Positions 15,684-23,218 of a DNA stretch of 44,198 nt are shown here, one piece after another. The DNA is from Microtetraspora sp. NBRC 16547 (GTDB lineage: Bacteria > Actinomycetota > Actinomycetes > Streptosporangiales > Streptosporangiaceae), in assembly GCF_030268965.1 (NCBI RefSeq), contig NZ_BSSE01000041.1:1-44198 (forward strand), given 5' to 3'. The notes below the pieces were generated by a model. That model was given only the letters and a program-made list of their open reading frames with translations, ran no database searches and was not told the origin of the DNA. The position numbers were made by a program, and so were the translations under genes. The first letter of the stretch is position 1. Each line of letters begins with the position of its first letter.

Positions 15684-15785
15684 ACCCCGATACTGCCGTC
15701 TCGCGATCCGAGACGCAAACACAATGGTCCGGATTGCCCGGTAGGCTTGTCCATATCCCGATATTTCTGTCTCATGATGAGAGAC
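15676..15785. promoter_or_regulatory. Duplicated operator region between ndgR and leuC
   Basis: Two copies of a 39-bp element (15676-15714 and 15747-15785, 71-bp period) share TTGTCCATA(C/T)CCCGATA and each ends in the perfect palindrome GTCTC-N7-GAGAC (15698-15714 and 15769-15785). The first copy contains the ndgR start codon. The second is 35 bases before the leuC start. The same palindrome precedes cimA at 426-442. Candidate NdgR operators. Confidence 0.75.
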
Positions 15786-15819
15786 ATCGGGAGGTCGAAC
15801 GCAAGGAGGCGTCACAACC

Positions 15820-17208
15820 ATGGGTCGCACACTGGCCGAGAAAGTCTGGGAGCAGCACGTCGTGCGGCGTGCCGACGGCGAGCCGGACCTGCTGTACATC
15901 GATCTCCACCTCATCCACGAGGTGACCAGCCCGCAGGCGTTCGATGGCCTGCGCATGGCCGGGCGGAAGGTGCGGCGACCGGATCTCACCATCGCGACCG
16001 AGGACCACAACGTCCCGACCGTGCTCGGCCCGATCTCCGACCCGGTGTCCCGCACCCAGGTTGAGACGCTGCGCAAGAACGCCGCCGAGTTCGGCATCCG
16101 GCTGCACCCCATGGGCGACGCCGGTCAGGGTGTGGTGCACATCATCGGCCCGCAGTTCGGTCTGACGCAGCCCGGCATGACGATCGTCTGCGGCGACTCG
16201 CACACGTCCACGCACGGCGCCTTCGGTGGCATCGCGTTCGGCATCGGCACCTCCGAGGTGGAGCACGTGCTGGCCACCCAGACGCTGCCCGCCTACCGGC
16301 CCAAGACCATGGCCATCGAGGTCAAGGGCGAGCTGCCGGTCGGGGTCACCGCCAAGGACCTGATCCTCGCCATCATCGCCAAGATCGGCACCGGCGGCGG
16401 CCAGGGGTACATCGTGGAGTACCGCGGTGAGGCCATCCGCAAGCTCTCCATGGAGGGCCGGATGACCGTCTGCAACATGTCGATCGAGGCGGGCGCCCGG
16501 GCCGGCATGATCGCGCCGGACGAGACCACGTTCGCCTACCTCAAGGGACGGCCCCACGCACCGTCCGGCGACGCCTGGGACGCGGCCGTCGAGTACTGGA
16601 AGAGCCTGCGCACCGACGACGACGCGGTCTTCGACAAGGTCGTGGAGATCGACGCCTCCACGCTGACGCCGTTCGTCACCTGGGGCACGAACCCGGGCCA
16701 GGGCGCTCCGCTCGGCTCCGCCGTTCCCTCGCCGGAGGAGTTCGCCGACCCGATCGAGCGGTCGGCAGCCGAGCGCGCCCTGGAGTACATGGGCCTGACC
16801 GCTGGGACGCCGCTGAACGAGATCCCGGTGGACACCGTCTTCGTGGGCTCCTGCACCAACGGCCGGCTGGAGGACCTGCGCGCCGCCGCCGACATCCTGC
16901 GCGGCCGCAAGGTCGTCACCCGCACGCTGATCGTGCCCGGGTCCATGCAGGTCAAGAAGGCCGCCGAGGAGGAGGGCCTGGACCAGGTGTTCAAGGACGC
17001 CGGAGCCGAGTGGCGCGAGGCGGGCTGCTCCATGTGCCTCGGCATGAACCCCGACACGCTGAAGCCCGGCGAGCGCAGCGCCTCCACCTCCAACCGCAAC
17101 TTCGAGGGCCGTCAGGGCAAGGGGGGCCGCACCCACCTGGTTTCCCCGCAGGTCGCCGCGGCGACCGCCGTCACCGGCAAGCTGACCGCTCCCGCAGCCC
17201 TGGCCTAA
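15820..17208 (+). CDS. leuC: 3-isopropylmalate dehydratase, large subunit
   Basis: With LeuD it isomerises 2-isopropylmalate to 3-isopropylmalate for leucine, and citramalate to 3-methylmalate for isoleucine when cimA is present. The 462-residue aconitase-family protein shows [30 protein letters not shown], and the cluster cysteines in [12 protein letters not shown] and [10 protein letters not shown] that hold the [4Fe-4S] cofactor. AAGGAGG precedes the ATG at good spacing. It forms an operon with leuD (12-base gap) under a probable NdgR-controlled promoter. Confidence 0.97.
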   Translation: MGRTLAEKVWEQHVVRRADGEPDLLYIDLHLIHEVTSPQAFDGLRMAGRKVRRPDLTIATEDHNVPTVLGPISDPVSRTQVETLRKNAAEFGIRLHPMGDAGQGVVHIIGPQFGLTQPGMTIVCGDSHTSTHGAFGGIAFGIGTSEVEHVLATQTLPAYRPKTMAIEVKGELPVGVTAKDLILAIIAKIGTGGGQGYIVEYRGEAIRKLSMEGRMTVCNMSIEAGARAGMIAPDETTFAYLKGRPHAPSGDAWDAAVEYWKSLRTDDDAVFDKVVEIDASTLTPFVTWGTNPGQGAPLGSAVPSPEEFADPIERSAAERALEYMGLTAGTPLNEIPVDTVFVGSCTNGRLEDLRAAADILRGRKVVTRTLIVPGSMQVKKAAEEEGLDQVFKDAGAEWREAGCSMCLGMNPDTLKPGERSASTSNRNFEGRQGKGGRTHLVSPQVAAATAVTGKLTAPAALA

Positions 17209-17220
17209 GGAAGATCACCG

Positions 17221-17808
17221 ATGGATGCCTTCACCACGCACACCGGCAGGGCCGTCCCCCTGCGCCGCAGCAACGTCGACACCGACCAGATCATCCCGGC
17301 CGTCTGGCTCAAGCAGGTCAGCCGCACCGGCTTCGAGAAGGGGCTGTTCTCCGCCTGGCGGGAGGACCCGTCCTTCATCCTCAACAACCCCGCCTACCAG
17401 GGCGCCTCGATCCTGCTGTCCGGCCCCGACTTCGGCACCGGCTCCTCGCGGGAGCACGCCGTATGGGCGCTGCAGCAGTACGGCTTCCGCGTCGTGATCG
17501 CGGCCCGCTTCGGCGACATCTTCCGCAACAACTCGACGAAGATGGGCCTGCTCCCGGTCATCCTGCCCGCGGAGGTCGTGGAGCGGCTGCAGGCTGCGGC
17601 CGAGGCCGACCCCACCGTCGAGATCACCGTCGACCTTGCCGAGCGCGAGGTCAGGCTGGGCTCGGAGTCCTGGTCCTTCGAGATCGACGACTACACGCGC
17701 TGGCGGCTCATGGAGGGCCTGGACGACATCGGCCTGACCCTGCGTCACGCCGACGACGTCGCGGTGTACGAGAATGGACGGCAGCCATGGCTGCCGACAA
17801 CTGTCTGA
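17221..17808 (+). CDS. leuD: 3-isopropylmalate dehydratase, small subunit
   Basis: The swivel-domain partner of LeuC; 195 residues, normal length. Family motifs are present: [15 protein letters not shown] near the start, and [18 protein letters not shown] with the catalytic Ser loop, followed by [24 protein letters not shown] lies before the ATG. The 3' end overlaps the next small gene by 22 bases, suggesting one transcript leuC-leuD-small protein. Confidence 0.97.
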   Translation: MDAFTTHTGRAVPLRRSNVDTDQIIPAVWLKQVSRTGFEKGLFSAWREDPSFILNNPAYQGASILLSGPDFGTGSSREHAVWALQQYGFRVVIAARFGDIFRNNSTKMGLLPVILPAEVVERLQAAAEADPTVEITVDLAEREVRLGSESWSFEIDDYTRWRLMEGLDDIGLTLRHADDVAVYENGRQPWLPTTV

Positions 17809-18047
17809 ACGGGTTTCAGCTAGAAGACGATCGCCTGGCGCGGGGGCTGCGTGATGCGCACCGCCGCGTCCGGGCGCTGGACGTGTCCCTCGAAGAGCGG
17901 ACCCGCCTTACGCACAGGTTGCTTGCTATCTGTAACGTGGCAAAACAGGACATAGAGCATGCAACCGCCCGGCTTGATGCCTTCATCGCCTATCTGGACG
18001 GCGTGTCCGACACGCCCAGTGGGCGAAACGCAGCGGCTGGTGATTGA
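17787..18047 (+). CDS. Small helical protein encoded in the leuCD operon
   Basis: An 86-residue protein starting at ATG 17787 inside leuD. It is mostly charged alpha helix ([56 protein letters not shown]) with no known catalytic motif, and likely forms a helical hairpin. A gene between leuD and hup is also found at this place in other actinomycetes (established synteny, from memory). The overlap with leuD suggests translational coupling. The start could be disputed because the Shine-Dalgarno is weak. Function unknown. Confidence 0.65.
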   Translation: MAADNCLNGFQLEDDRLARGLRDAHRRVRALDVSLEERTRLTHRLLAICNVAKQDIEHATARLDAFIAYLDGVSDTPSGRNAAAGD

Positions 18048-18072
18048 GTCCCATGCACGCGTCCCCTAATTT
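18044..18072 (+). promoter_or_regulatory. Promoter of the HU gene
   Basis: TTGAGT (18044-18049) and TAATTT (18067-18072) are exactly 17 bases apart. The HU start codon follows 24 bases later with a GGGGGAGG ribosome site. Confidence 0.65.
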
Positions 18073-18096
18073 CAAGCGCGTAAGGGGGAGGAACCA

Positions 18097-18393
18097 ATGA
18101 ACAAGAAGGAACTCGTCGACGCGATCACGGACCGCGTCGGTGACAAGAAGACGGCCACCGAGGCGGTCAACGCGATTCTCGACGCCATCCAGCACGCCGT
18201 CGCCAACGGAGACAAGGTCTCCATCACCGGTTTCGGCGCTTTTGAGATGGTCCACAAGCCTGCCCGCACGGCTCGGAACCCTTCGACTGGCGCGCCGATC
18301 AAGGTTGAGGAGAGCTGGGGGCCCAAGTTCCGCCCCGGAAACGACTTCAAGGAACTCGTCAACGCGGGTGGGAAGAAGTCGGCCAAGAAGTAG
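18097..18393 (+). CDS. hup: DNA-binding protein HU, short form
   Basis: A 98-residue nucleoid protein: MNKKELVDAITDRVGDKKTATEAV helices, GFGAFEMVHKPARTARNPSTGAPI with the RNP motif at the tip of the DNA-bending arm, and WGPKFRPGNDFKELVN at the end. It stops after a short basic tail (GGKKSAKK). In Streptomyces the HU gene in this syntenic place (hupS) carries a long Lys-rich C-terminal tail, which is absent here. Strong GGGGGAGG site and own promoter; terminator directly downstream. Confidence 0.97.
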   Translation: MNKKELVDAITDRVGDKKTATEAVNAILDAIQHAVANGDKVSITGFGAFEMVHKPARTARNPSTGAPIKVEESWGPKFRPGNDFKELVNAGGKKSAKK

Positions 18394-18410
18394 CGGCGGT
18401 TTTCGGCCGG

Positions 18411-18449
18411 GGACGGCGTCCGGATGATCCGGGCGCCGTCCTACTTTTT
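18411..18449 (+). terminator. Intrinsic terminator of hup
   Basis: GGACGGCG (18411-18418) pairs with CGCCGTCC (18434-18441), extended by an inner CCGG/CCGG stem, and is followed by TACTTTTT. Confidence 0.9.
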
Positions 18450-18486
18450 CGTGTCCTGCGTCCCGCCCCGCCCCACCCCGACACGC

Positions 18487-18584
18487 GAGGGGCGCGGCGC
18501 GGAAGTAACCGACGAGCGACTCCGAGCGAGGAGGGCACGGGTCGCCTCAAGGGCGCCCCGAGCCGCCGAGCGGAGCGAGGCAAT
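18487..18584 (-). repeat. Dispersed intergenic repeat family, locus B (one copy)
   Basis: On the minus strand this reads as the same element as at 2228-2512: TTGCCTCGCTCCGCTCGG at its start, and the core (18489-18512 on plus coordinates) with one change. In its own orientation it begins exactly after the stop codon of the small gene at 18585, just as locus A begins at the cimA stop. Confidence 0.85.
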
Positions 18585-18788
18585 TCAGCGTGGCACGGGG
18601 AAAGTCGAGAGGGTGACGTAGGTGATGCGGTCGCCGTCGAGGAGGATGTTCACCCGCTGGCCGGTGCGCAGCAGCCGCAGCGGGCCGGCGTCGAAGGCGG
18701 CGGTGTCGAACGGCAGCTCGGTGCCGTCGTCCAGGAACACCGACCCGGAGCGGGTCGCGTCGTCGAAGATCTTCACCGTGGCCTGCAC
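18585..18788 (-). CDS. Small cold-shock-like (OB-fold) conserved protein
   Basis: 67 residues starting with GTG: VQATVKIFDDATRSGSVFLD, then DGTELPFDTAAFDAG and LRTGQRVNILLDGDRITYVTL. The pattern of strands and the GQRV turn resemble a shortened cold-shock domain, although the aromatic RNP residues are not obvious. TACGCT lies 6 bases before the GTG and no Shine-Dalgarno is present, so it is likely leaderless. The longer upstream frame has shadow-like composition and is left out. Function unknown; nucleic-acid binding is a guess. Confidence 0.7.
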   Translation of the reverse strand: MQATVKIFDDATRSGSVFLDDGTELPFDTAAFDAGPLRLLRTGQRVNILLDGDRITYVTLSTFPVPR

Positions 18789-18919
18789 CTGATCAGCGTA
18801 CTCGGCCCGACGCGGGGCGGATAATGCGTCGCCGGGAGGCGGGTGAGCGGACGGGCGGGGGCGGCCGGAATGCGCCCGCACTGAGGTCCTCCGAGGCCGG
18901 CGCGCCACGCAGCCCCGGA

Positions 18920-19651
18920 TCAGCTCGCGTCGGGCGGCTCTTTCACGTAGGACGCGAGGCCGCGCAGGATGATGTCTAGTCCGAGTTCGAAGCGGTAGTC
19001 GTTGGTCTCGTCCACCATGAGGTTCGCCACCGCGAGCATGTTGGGGAACCGGTCGGGCGGGAGCGCCCCGAAATACGCCTTCATGTCGTCGCGGATCTCG
19101 CTCCACGACTTGACGTCTTCGCCCTCGTAGCGCTCCGTCCAGACGGCCTCCTCGGCGACGAAGCCGTCGATGTAGGTCGAGAGCATGTCTCCGGCGATGG
19201 CGGCGACGCGGTCGGGTAACCCGGTCGCGCGCAGTAGGGCGAGCAGCCTCTCGACATGCGGCAGGAGCTCGGGGGTGAACGGCGTCTGCCCCATGGAGAT
19301 GCGGGCCATGTCGCGGTGGCGCTGCATCCGGGCGCGGCTTTCCCGCGCGAAGTTTTTGAGCTGCTCCTGCCAGCGCTCGGGGTCGTGCTCCGGCAGTTCG
19401 AAGCCGTCGAAGAGCCGGTGGTACATCAGCTCCAGCAGCTCGTTCTTGTTGTCGACGTGCGCGTAGAGGGCGGAGACCGTGACGCCGAGCTCGGAGGCGA
19501 CCCGGCGCATGCTCAGCCCGTCGAGCCCTTCCTGGTCGAGCACGACGAAGGCGGCGTCGACGATGCGCTCGCGGGTGAGGGGGACGCGGGCCCGGGCGGG
19601 TCGCCTGCGCGCTCGCTCCCAGGGCGGTGTGGGCATGTCGAGCTCATTCAT
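18920..19651 (-). CDS. TetR-family repressor (TetR_C type)
   Basis: A 243-residue regulator. The helix-turn-helix is near residues 28-72 (LTRERIVDAAFVVLDQEGLD, MRRVASELGVTVSALYAHVDNKNEL), and the C-terminal ligand-binding domain resembles the tetracycline-repressor class. GGGAGG precedes the ATG at 19651; upstream in-frame ATGs run through the operator region and are rejected. It is divergent from an EmrB/QacA-type efflux gene, the standard arrangement for a drug-responsive repressor and its pump. Operators of GAAC-N3-GTTC type lie between the two genes. Confidence 0.92.
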   Translation of the reverse strand: MNELDMPTPPWERARRRPARARVPLTRERIVDAAFVVLDQEGLDGLSMRRVASELGVTVSALYAHVDNKNELLELMYHRLFDGFELPEHDPERWQEQLKNFARESRARMQRHRDMARISMGQTPFTPELLPHVERLLALLRATGLPDRVAAIAGDMLSTYIDGFVAEEAVWTERYEGEDVKSWSEIRDDMKAYFGALPPDRFPNMLAVANLMVDETNDYRFELGLDIILRGLASYVKEPPDAS

Positions 19652-19713
19652 GTGGCCTCCCGCCGCACATGGTAGTGAACATCGCTCACCAGGACCGAAC
19701 GGCGATAGAAACG

Positions 19714-19822
19714 AGATATATCTTGTGCGCCTCACGAAGGAGATATATCTTGAGAACACCGCACGTTTTCAGTGAACGCTGTTCGATAATAGAACACTGA
19801 TCTGACATACTGAACACCGTTC
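19714..19822. promoter_or_regulatory. Operator array between tetR-type gene and efflux gene
   Basis: Two motif classes are visible. Perfect GAAC-N3-GTTC palindromes lie at 19774-19784 and 19812-19822, with degenerate relatives GAACACCGCAC (19754) and GAACACTGATC (19792), giving starts spaced 20, 18 and 20 bases. A GATAAT (19785-19790) sits between sites and may be the pump -10 box. The perfect palindrome AGATATATCT occurs at 19714-19723 and 19741-19750. The first class fits the adjacent TetR; the second may belong to another regulator. Confidence 0.7.
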
Positions 19823-19844
19823 TTGCTCGCTTCTGGAGGAAGCC

Positions 19845-21338
19845 ATGACCACATCTGACGAGGCGGTGGCGTCCGCGCCGCCTGCCCACGAGCCGGCGCC
19901 GTACAGGTGGCGCTGGGCCGCGCTCTTCGTGATCCTCGCCGCGGAGGTCATGGACCTCCTCGACGCGATGGTCACCAACATCGCCGGGCCGACGATCAAG
20001 GCCGAGATCGGCGGCACCGCGAGCACCCTTCAGTGGCTCGGCGCCGCGTACACGCTGGCCATGACGGCCGGGCTGCTCACCGGTGGCCGTCTGGGCGACA
20101 TCTTCGGGCGTAAGAGGATGTTCGTCATCGGTGCGGGCGGCTTCGTCGTGGGCTCGCTGCTGTGCGCCATCGCCCAGTCACCGGAGACCCTGATCGCGGC
20201 CCGCGTGGTGCAGGGCCTGTTCGGCGCCGTCATGCTGCCGCAGGGGCTCGGGATGATCAGGGAGATGTTCCCGCCCAAGGAGATGCAGTCGGCCTTCATG
20301 ATGTTCGGCCCGGTCATGGGCCTGGCGTCGGTCGGCGGCCCGATCTTGGCCGGCTGGCTGGTGGACGCCGACTTCTTCGGCACCGGCTGGCGCATGATCT
20401 TCATCATCAACCTGCCGTTCGGCCTGGCCGCGCTCGTCGGAGCGCTCCGCTTCCTGCCCGAGTCCCGCTCGCCGCACCCGTTGAAGCTGGACATCCCCGG
20501 TGTCGTCATCGCGTCGCTGGCGGCGGTCCTGATCATCTTCCCGCTGGTCCAGGGCCGGGAGAGCGGCTGGCCGGCCTGGTCGTTCGTCATGATCGGCGCG
20601 TCCGTTCTCGCCTTCGCCTTCTTCGGATGGTTCGAGTCGCGGAAGAGCCGGGCCGGAGGCGACCCGCTGATCGTGCCGAGCCTGTTCCGCAAGCGCGCCT
20701 TCACCGGCGGCCTGCTGACCGGCGTCGTGTTCTTCTCCGGCATGGCCGGGTTCATGCTGGTCTTCAATCTCTACACGCAGATCGGCCTGGGCTACTCGCC
20801 GATCAAGGCCGGTCTCGCCGGTGTCCCCTGGTCGGTCGGCATGATCCTTGGCATGGGCATCATGCAGGCGGTCAAGCGGTTCGGCCGCAAGGTCCTGCAC
20901 GGCGGAGCGCTCCTCATGGCGCTCGGGGTGCTCGGCGTCTACCTGACGATCGACCTGGCCGGCGTGGGGGTCACGCCGTGGCAGCTCGCGCCCGCCCTGA
21001 TCGTCACCGGGATCGGCATGGGCCTGCTCATGGGCCCGTTCTTCGACATCGTGCTGGCGGGTGTCGAGCCGCACGAGACCGGTTCGGCGTCCGGCACCCT
21101 CACGGCGGTGCAGCAGCTCGGCAACGCCTTCGGCGTGGCCCTGCTCGGCACGGTCTTCTTCGACCTGCTCGGCCCGGTCCCCACCGGCACGTCCTTCGAC
21201 CACGCCATGAAGATCACACTGTGGGTCGTGGCGGGCATGCTGCTGCTGACGTTCGTCGTCGGCTTCCTCCTGCCGAAGTACGCCCGCGAGGAGGACGCTC
21301 CCGAGCAGCAGGCGACCAAGGAAACCGTATCCGCCTGA
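19845..21338 (+). CDS. MFS drug-efflux transporter, DHA2 (EmrB/QacA) family, 14-TM
   Basis: 497 residues with about 14 membrane segments. Family motifs: LLDAMVTNIAGPTIKAEIG (motif D1 region), GGRLGDIFGRKRMFVIG (motif A) and ARVVQGLFGAVMLPQGLGMI (motif B), with GPVMGLASVGGPILAGWLV (motif C, antiporter signature). It uses the proton gradient to expel drugs; the substrate is unknown. GGAGGAAGCC precedes the ATG. Control by the divergent TetR protein is expected. A strong terminator hairpin follows. Confidence 0.95.
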   Translation: MTTSDEAVASAPPAHEPAPYRWRWAALFVILAAEVMDLLDAMVTNIAGPTIKAEIGGTASTLQWLGAAYTLAMTAGLLTGGRLGDIFGRKRMFVIGAGGFVVGSLLCAIAQSPETLIAARVVQGLFGAVMLPQGLGMIREMFPPKEMQSAFMMFGPVMGLASVGGPILAGWLVDADFFGTGWRMIFIINLPFGLAALVGALRFLPESRSPHPLKLDIPGVVIASLAAVLIIFPLVQGRESGWPAWSFVMIGASVLAFAFFGWFESRKSRAGGDPLIVPSLFRKRAFTGGLLTGVVFFSGMAGFMLVFNLYTQIGLGYSPIKAGLAGVPWSVGMILGMGIMQAVKRFGRKVLHGGALLMALGVLGVYLTIDLAGVGVTPWQLAPALIVTGIGMGLLMGPFFDIVLAGVEPHETGSASGTLTAVQQLGNAFGVALLGTVFFDLLGPVPTGTSFDHAMKITLWVVAGMLLLTFVVGFLLPKYAREEDAPEQQATKETVSA

Positions 21339-21377
21339 ACCGGGATTCGCAGCCCACGTCAGAACCGATCAACCACG

Positions 21378-21412
21378 TGGCCATGTGATCGCCTCAGCCG
21401 ATCACATGGCCA
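21378..21412. terminator. Hairpin after the efflux gene
   Basis: A perfect 14-bp stem (21378-21391 with 21399-21412) with a 7-base loop lies between the efflux gene and the convergent cofC. There is no T run. It probably terminates both genes. Confidence 0.75.
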
Positions 21413-21481
21413 TGCCCATTCCCGGGGCCCATTCCCGGGTCCCTTCCTCGCCCGCTTCCCCACCCACGCCGTACGGCGCGG

Positions 21482-22150
21482 TCATCCGGCGAGGCCGGGA
21501 GCGATCGGGGGCCGGATGCGCGTGATCACGCTCAGAGTGGCGGGAGGCAGCCCCAGGGCGAGCGCCTCCCGAAGGTCGTCGACCGTGTCGACGTCCCTGC
21601 GGACGGACGCGATGCCGTCCATGGCCAACTCCTTCGCGCCGCCCGACAGGTGCCTGGCCTTCGACTCGCCGCCGAAACGCGGCTGGAAGGGCACGCCGGG
21701 CCGTACGCCGTAGAAGGTGGTGCCGACATCCGCGGCGTCGGGGACGAACGCCTGGTCGAACTCCGCGGCGGCCGCGAGGACCCGGTCCAGCTCCGCCGGG
21801 CGCAACGCGGGCAGGTCCGCCTGGAGTGCCCCGATGCCGTCGCCGGGCGCGAGCCGTGCGGCCTCGGCGGCTCCGAAACGGAGCGCGGTGTTGAGTCCCT
21901 TGTCGGGATCCGGTACGACATGGGCACCCAGGCCGGCCAGCCTCTCCGCGGGCACCGGGTCCGCGGTGACGACGATCACGCGGCCGACCCGCGCGCAGCT
22001 CAGCGCCGCGGACACCGTGTCGCACGCGAGCGCGACCGCGAGTTCGGCACGATACGGCCCCGCCGCGCCCGCGAGGCGGGTCTTCGCCCTGATGATGGTC
22101 TTCACCGGTACCACGAGGGTCCATCGCGTGAGCTGCATCGTGAGCTGCAT
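21482..22150 (-). CDS. cofC: 2-phospho-L-lactate guanylyltransferase (coenzyme F420 synthesis)
   Basis: Activates phospholactate (or phosphoenolpyruvate in actinobacteria) with GTP for coenzyme F420. The 222-residue nucleotidyltransferase shows WTLVVPVKTIIRAKTRLAG (GTP-binding start), HVVPDPDKGLNTALRFG, GIGALQADLPALRP with the metal Asp, and GTTFYGV. The start region is a tandem 12-base duplication, ATGCAGCTCACG twice, giving two in-frame ATGs at 22150 and 22138. TACCAT directly before the first would, as a -10 box, put the transcript start after it, so the second may be the real start. It is divergent from plsC. Confidence 0.88.
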   Translation of the reverse strand: MQLTMQLTRWTLVVPVKTIIRAKTRLAGAAGPYRAELAVALACDTVSAALSCARVGRVIVVTADPVPAERLAGLGAHVVPDPDKGLNTALRFGAAEAARLAPGDGIGALQADLPALRPAELDRVLAAAAEFDQAFVPDAADVGTTFYGVRPGVPFQPRFGGESKARHLSGGAKELAMDGIASVRRDVDTVDDLREALALGLPPATLSVITRIRPPIAPGLAG

Positions 22151-22359
22151 ATGGTAAGCATCCCGCCTCGACAGTCCACCGAGCCAACCGGGAGACTTGG
22201 GGTCACCAGCCGCCCGGGAGCGGCGGATCAGCACGTGGAGGAGCAAGTGACCGGACAACGAAGCGCGATGACGCGCGCCCGGATACCCGCCGAGACGGGC
22301 GTGCGGAGCAGGCGCGGCACGTCGCGGTTCCCCGTCCGGCCCGCACGCGAGGAGTCGAA

Positions 22360-23082
22360 ATGAAACGCCGTGGCCGTCCCTCCCGGTTCTGGGAGTCCCT
22401 GGCCGTCCTGATCGTGAAGCCGTTGTCGCTGCTGCTGATCAGGCACGTCTGGCGCGGAGGGGAGTTCGTGCCTCGCGCGGGCGGCGTGATCATCGCGGCC
22501 AACCACCTGTCGTGGTCGGACCCGGTCCTGCTCTCCCACTACCTCTACAACAACGGGCGCTGGCCGGTGATCCTCGCCAAGTCCGGGATCTTCAAGGTGC
22601 CGGTCCTCGGGCACATCGTCGCCAAACTGCTGGCCATCCCGGTGCACCGGGGCAGCACCGACGCGACCCAGTCGCTGAAGATCGCCGAGGAGCGGCTCAG
22701 GGACGGCGGGTGCGTCATCTTCTACCCCGAGGGCACGATCACCCGTGATCCCGAGCTGTGGCCGATGGCGGGCAAGACGGGCGTGGCCCGGCTGGCGCTC
22801 TCGACCGGCGTGCCGGTCATCCCGATCGCCCACTGGGGCGCCCACGAGCTCCTGCCGTACGGCGAGAAGAAGCCGCGGCTGTTCCCGCGCAAGACATTCA
22901 AGGTGCTGGCCGGCCCGCCCATCGACCTGTCCAAGTACGAGGGCCAGCCGATGCGTGGCACGCTCCTGCGCGAGGCCACCGCCGACATCATGGCCGCCAT
23001 CACCGACCAGCTCGCGGAGATCCGCGCGGAGAAAGCCCCCGGATCCCCTTATGACCCGAAAAACGCGGCTCACACAGGATGA
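22360..23082 (+). CDS. plsC: 1-acylglycerol-3-phosphate acyltransferase (PlsC family)
   Basis: 240 residues. Adds the second acyl chain in phospholipid synthesis at the inner membrane face. Motifs: ANHLSWSDPVLL (NHX4D catalytic block near residue 48), IPVHRGS, and IFYPEGTITRD (the EGT block), then VPVIPIAHWG. A hydrophobic N-terminal helix (LAVLIVKPLSLLLI) probably anchors it. GAGGAG precedes the ATG. It is followed by gpsA in the same direction, which makes the glycerol-3-phosphate backbone, so the two act in the same pathway. Confidence 0.93.
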   Translation: MKRRGRPSRFWESLAVLIVKPLSLLLIRHVWRGGEFVPRAGGVIIAANHLSWSDPVLLSHYLYNNGRWPVILAKSGIFKVPVLGHIVAKLLAIPVHRGSTDATQSLKIAEERLRDGGCVIFYPEGTITRDPELWPMAGKTGVARLALSTGVPVIPIAHWGAHELLPYGEKKPRLFPRKTFKVLAGPPIDLSKYEGQPMRGTLLREATADIMAAITDQLAEIRAEKAPGSPYDPKNAAHTG

Positions 23083-23218
23083 CCGCGTACGGTGAGAGGG
23101 ACGACGCGCGGGGAACCGGGGCGACCGGTGGGCGGTGAGCGGGCCCGGCGCGGCGAGTGGAACGGCCGGCCGGGAGACGAGGCCGTCCCGCCGGATTACG
23201 AGGAGTGGTGAGCGAGCG

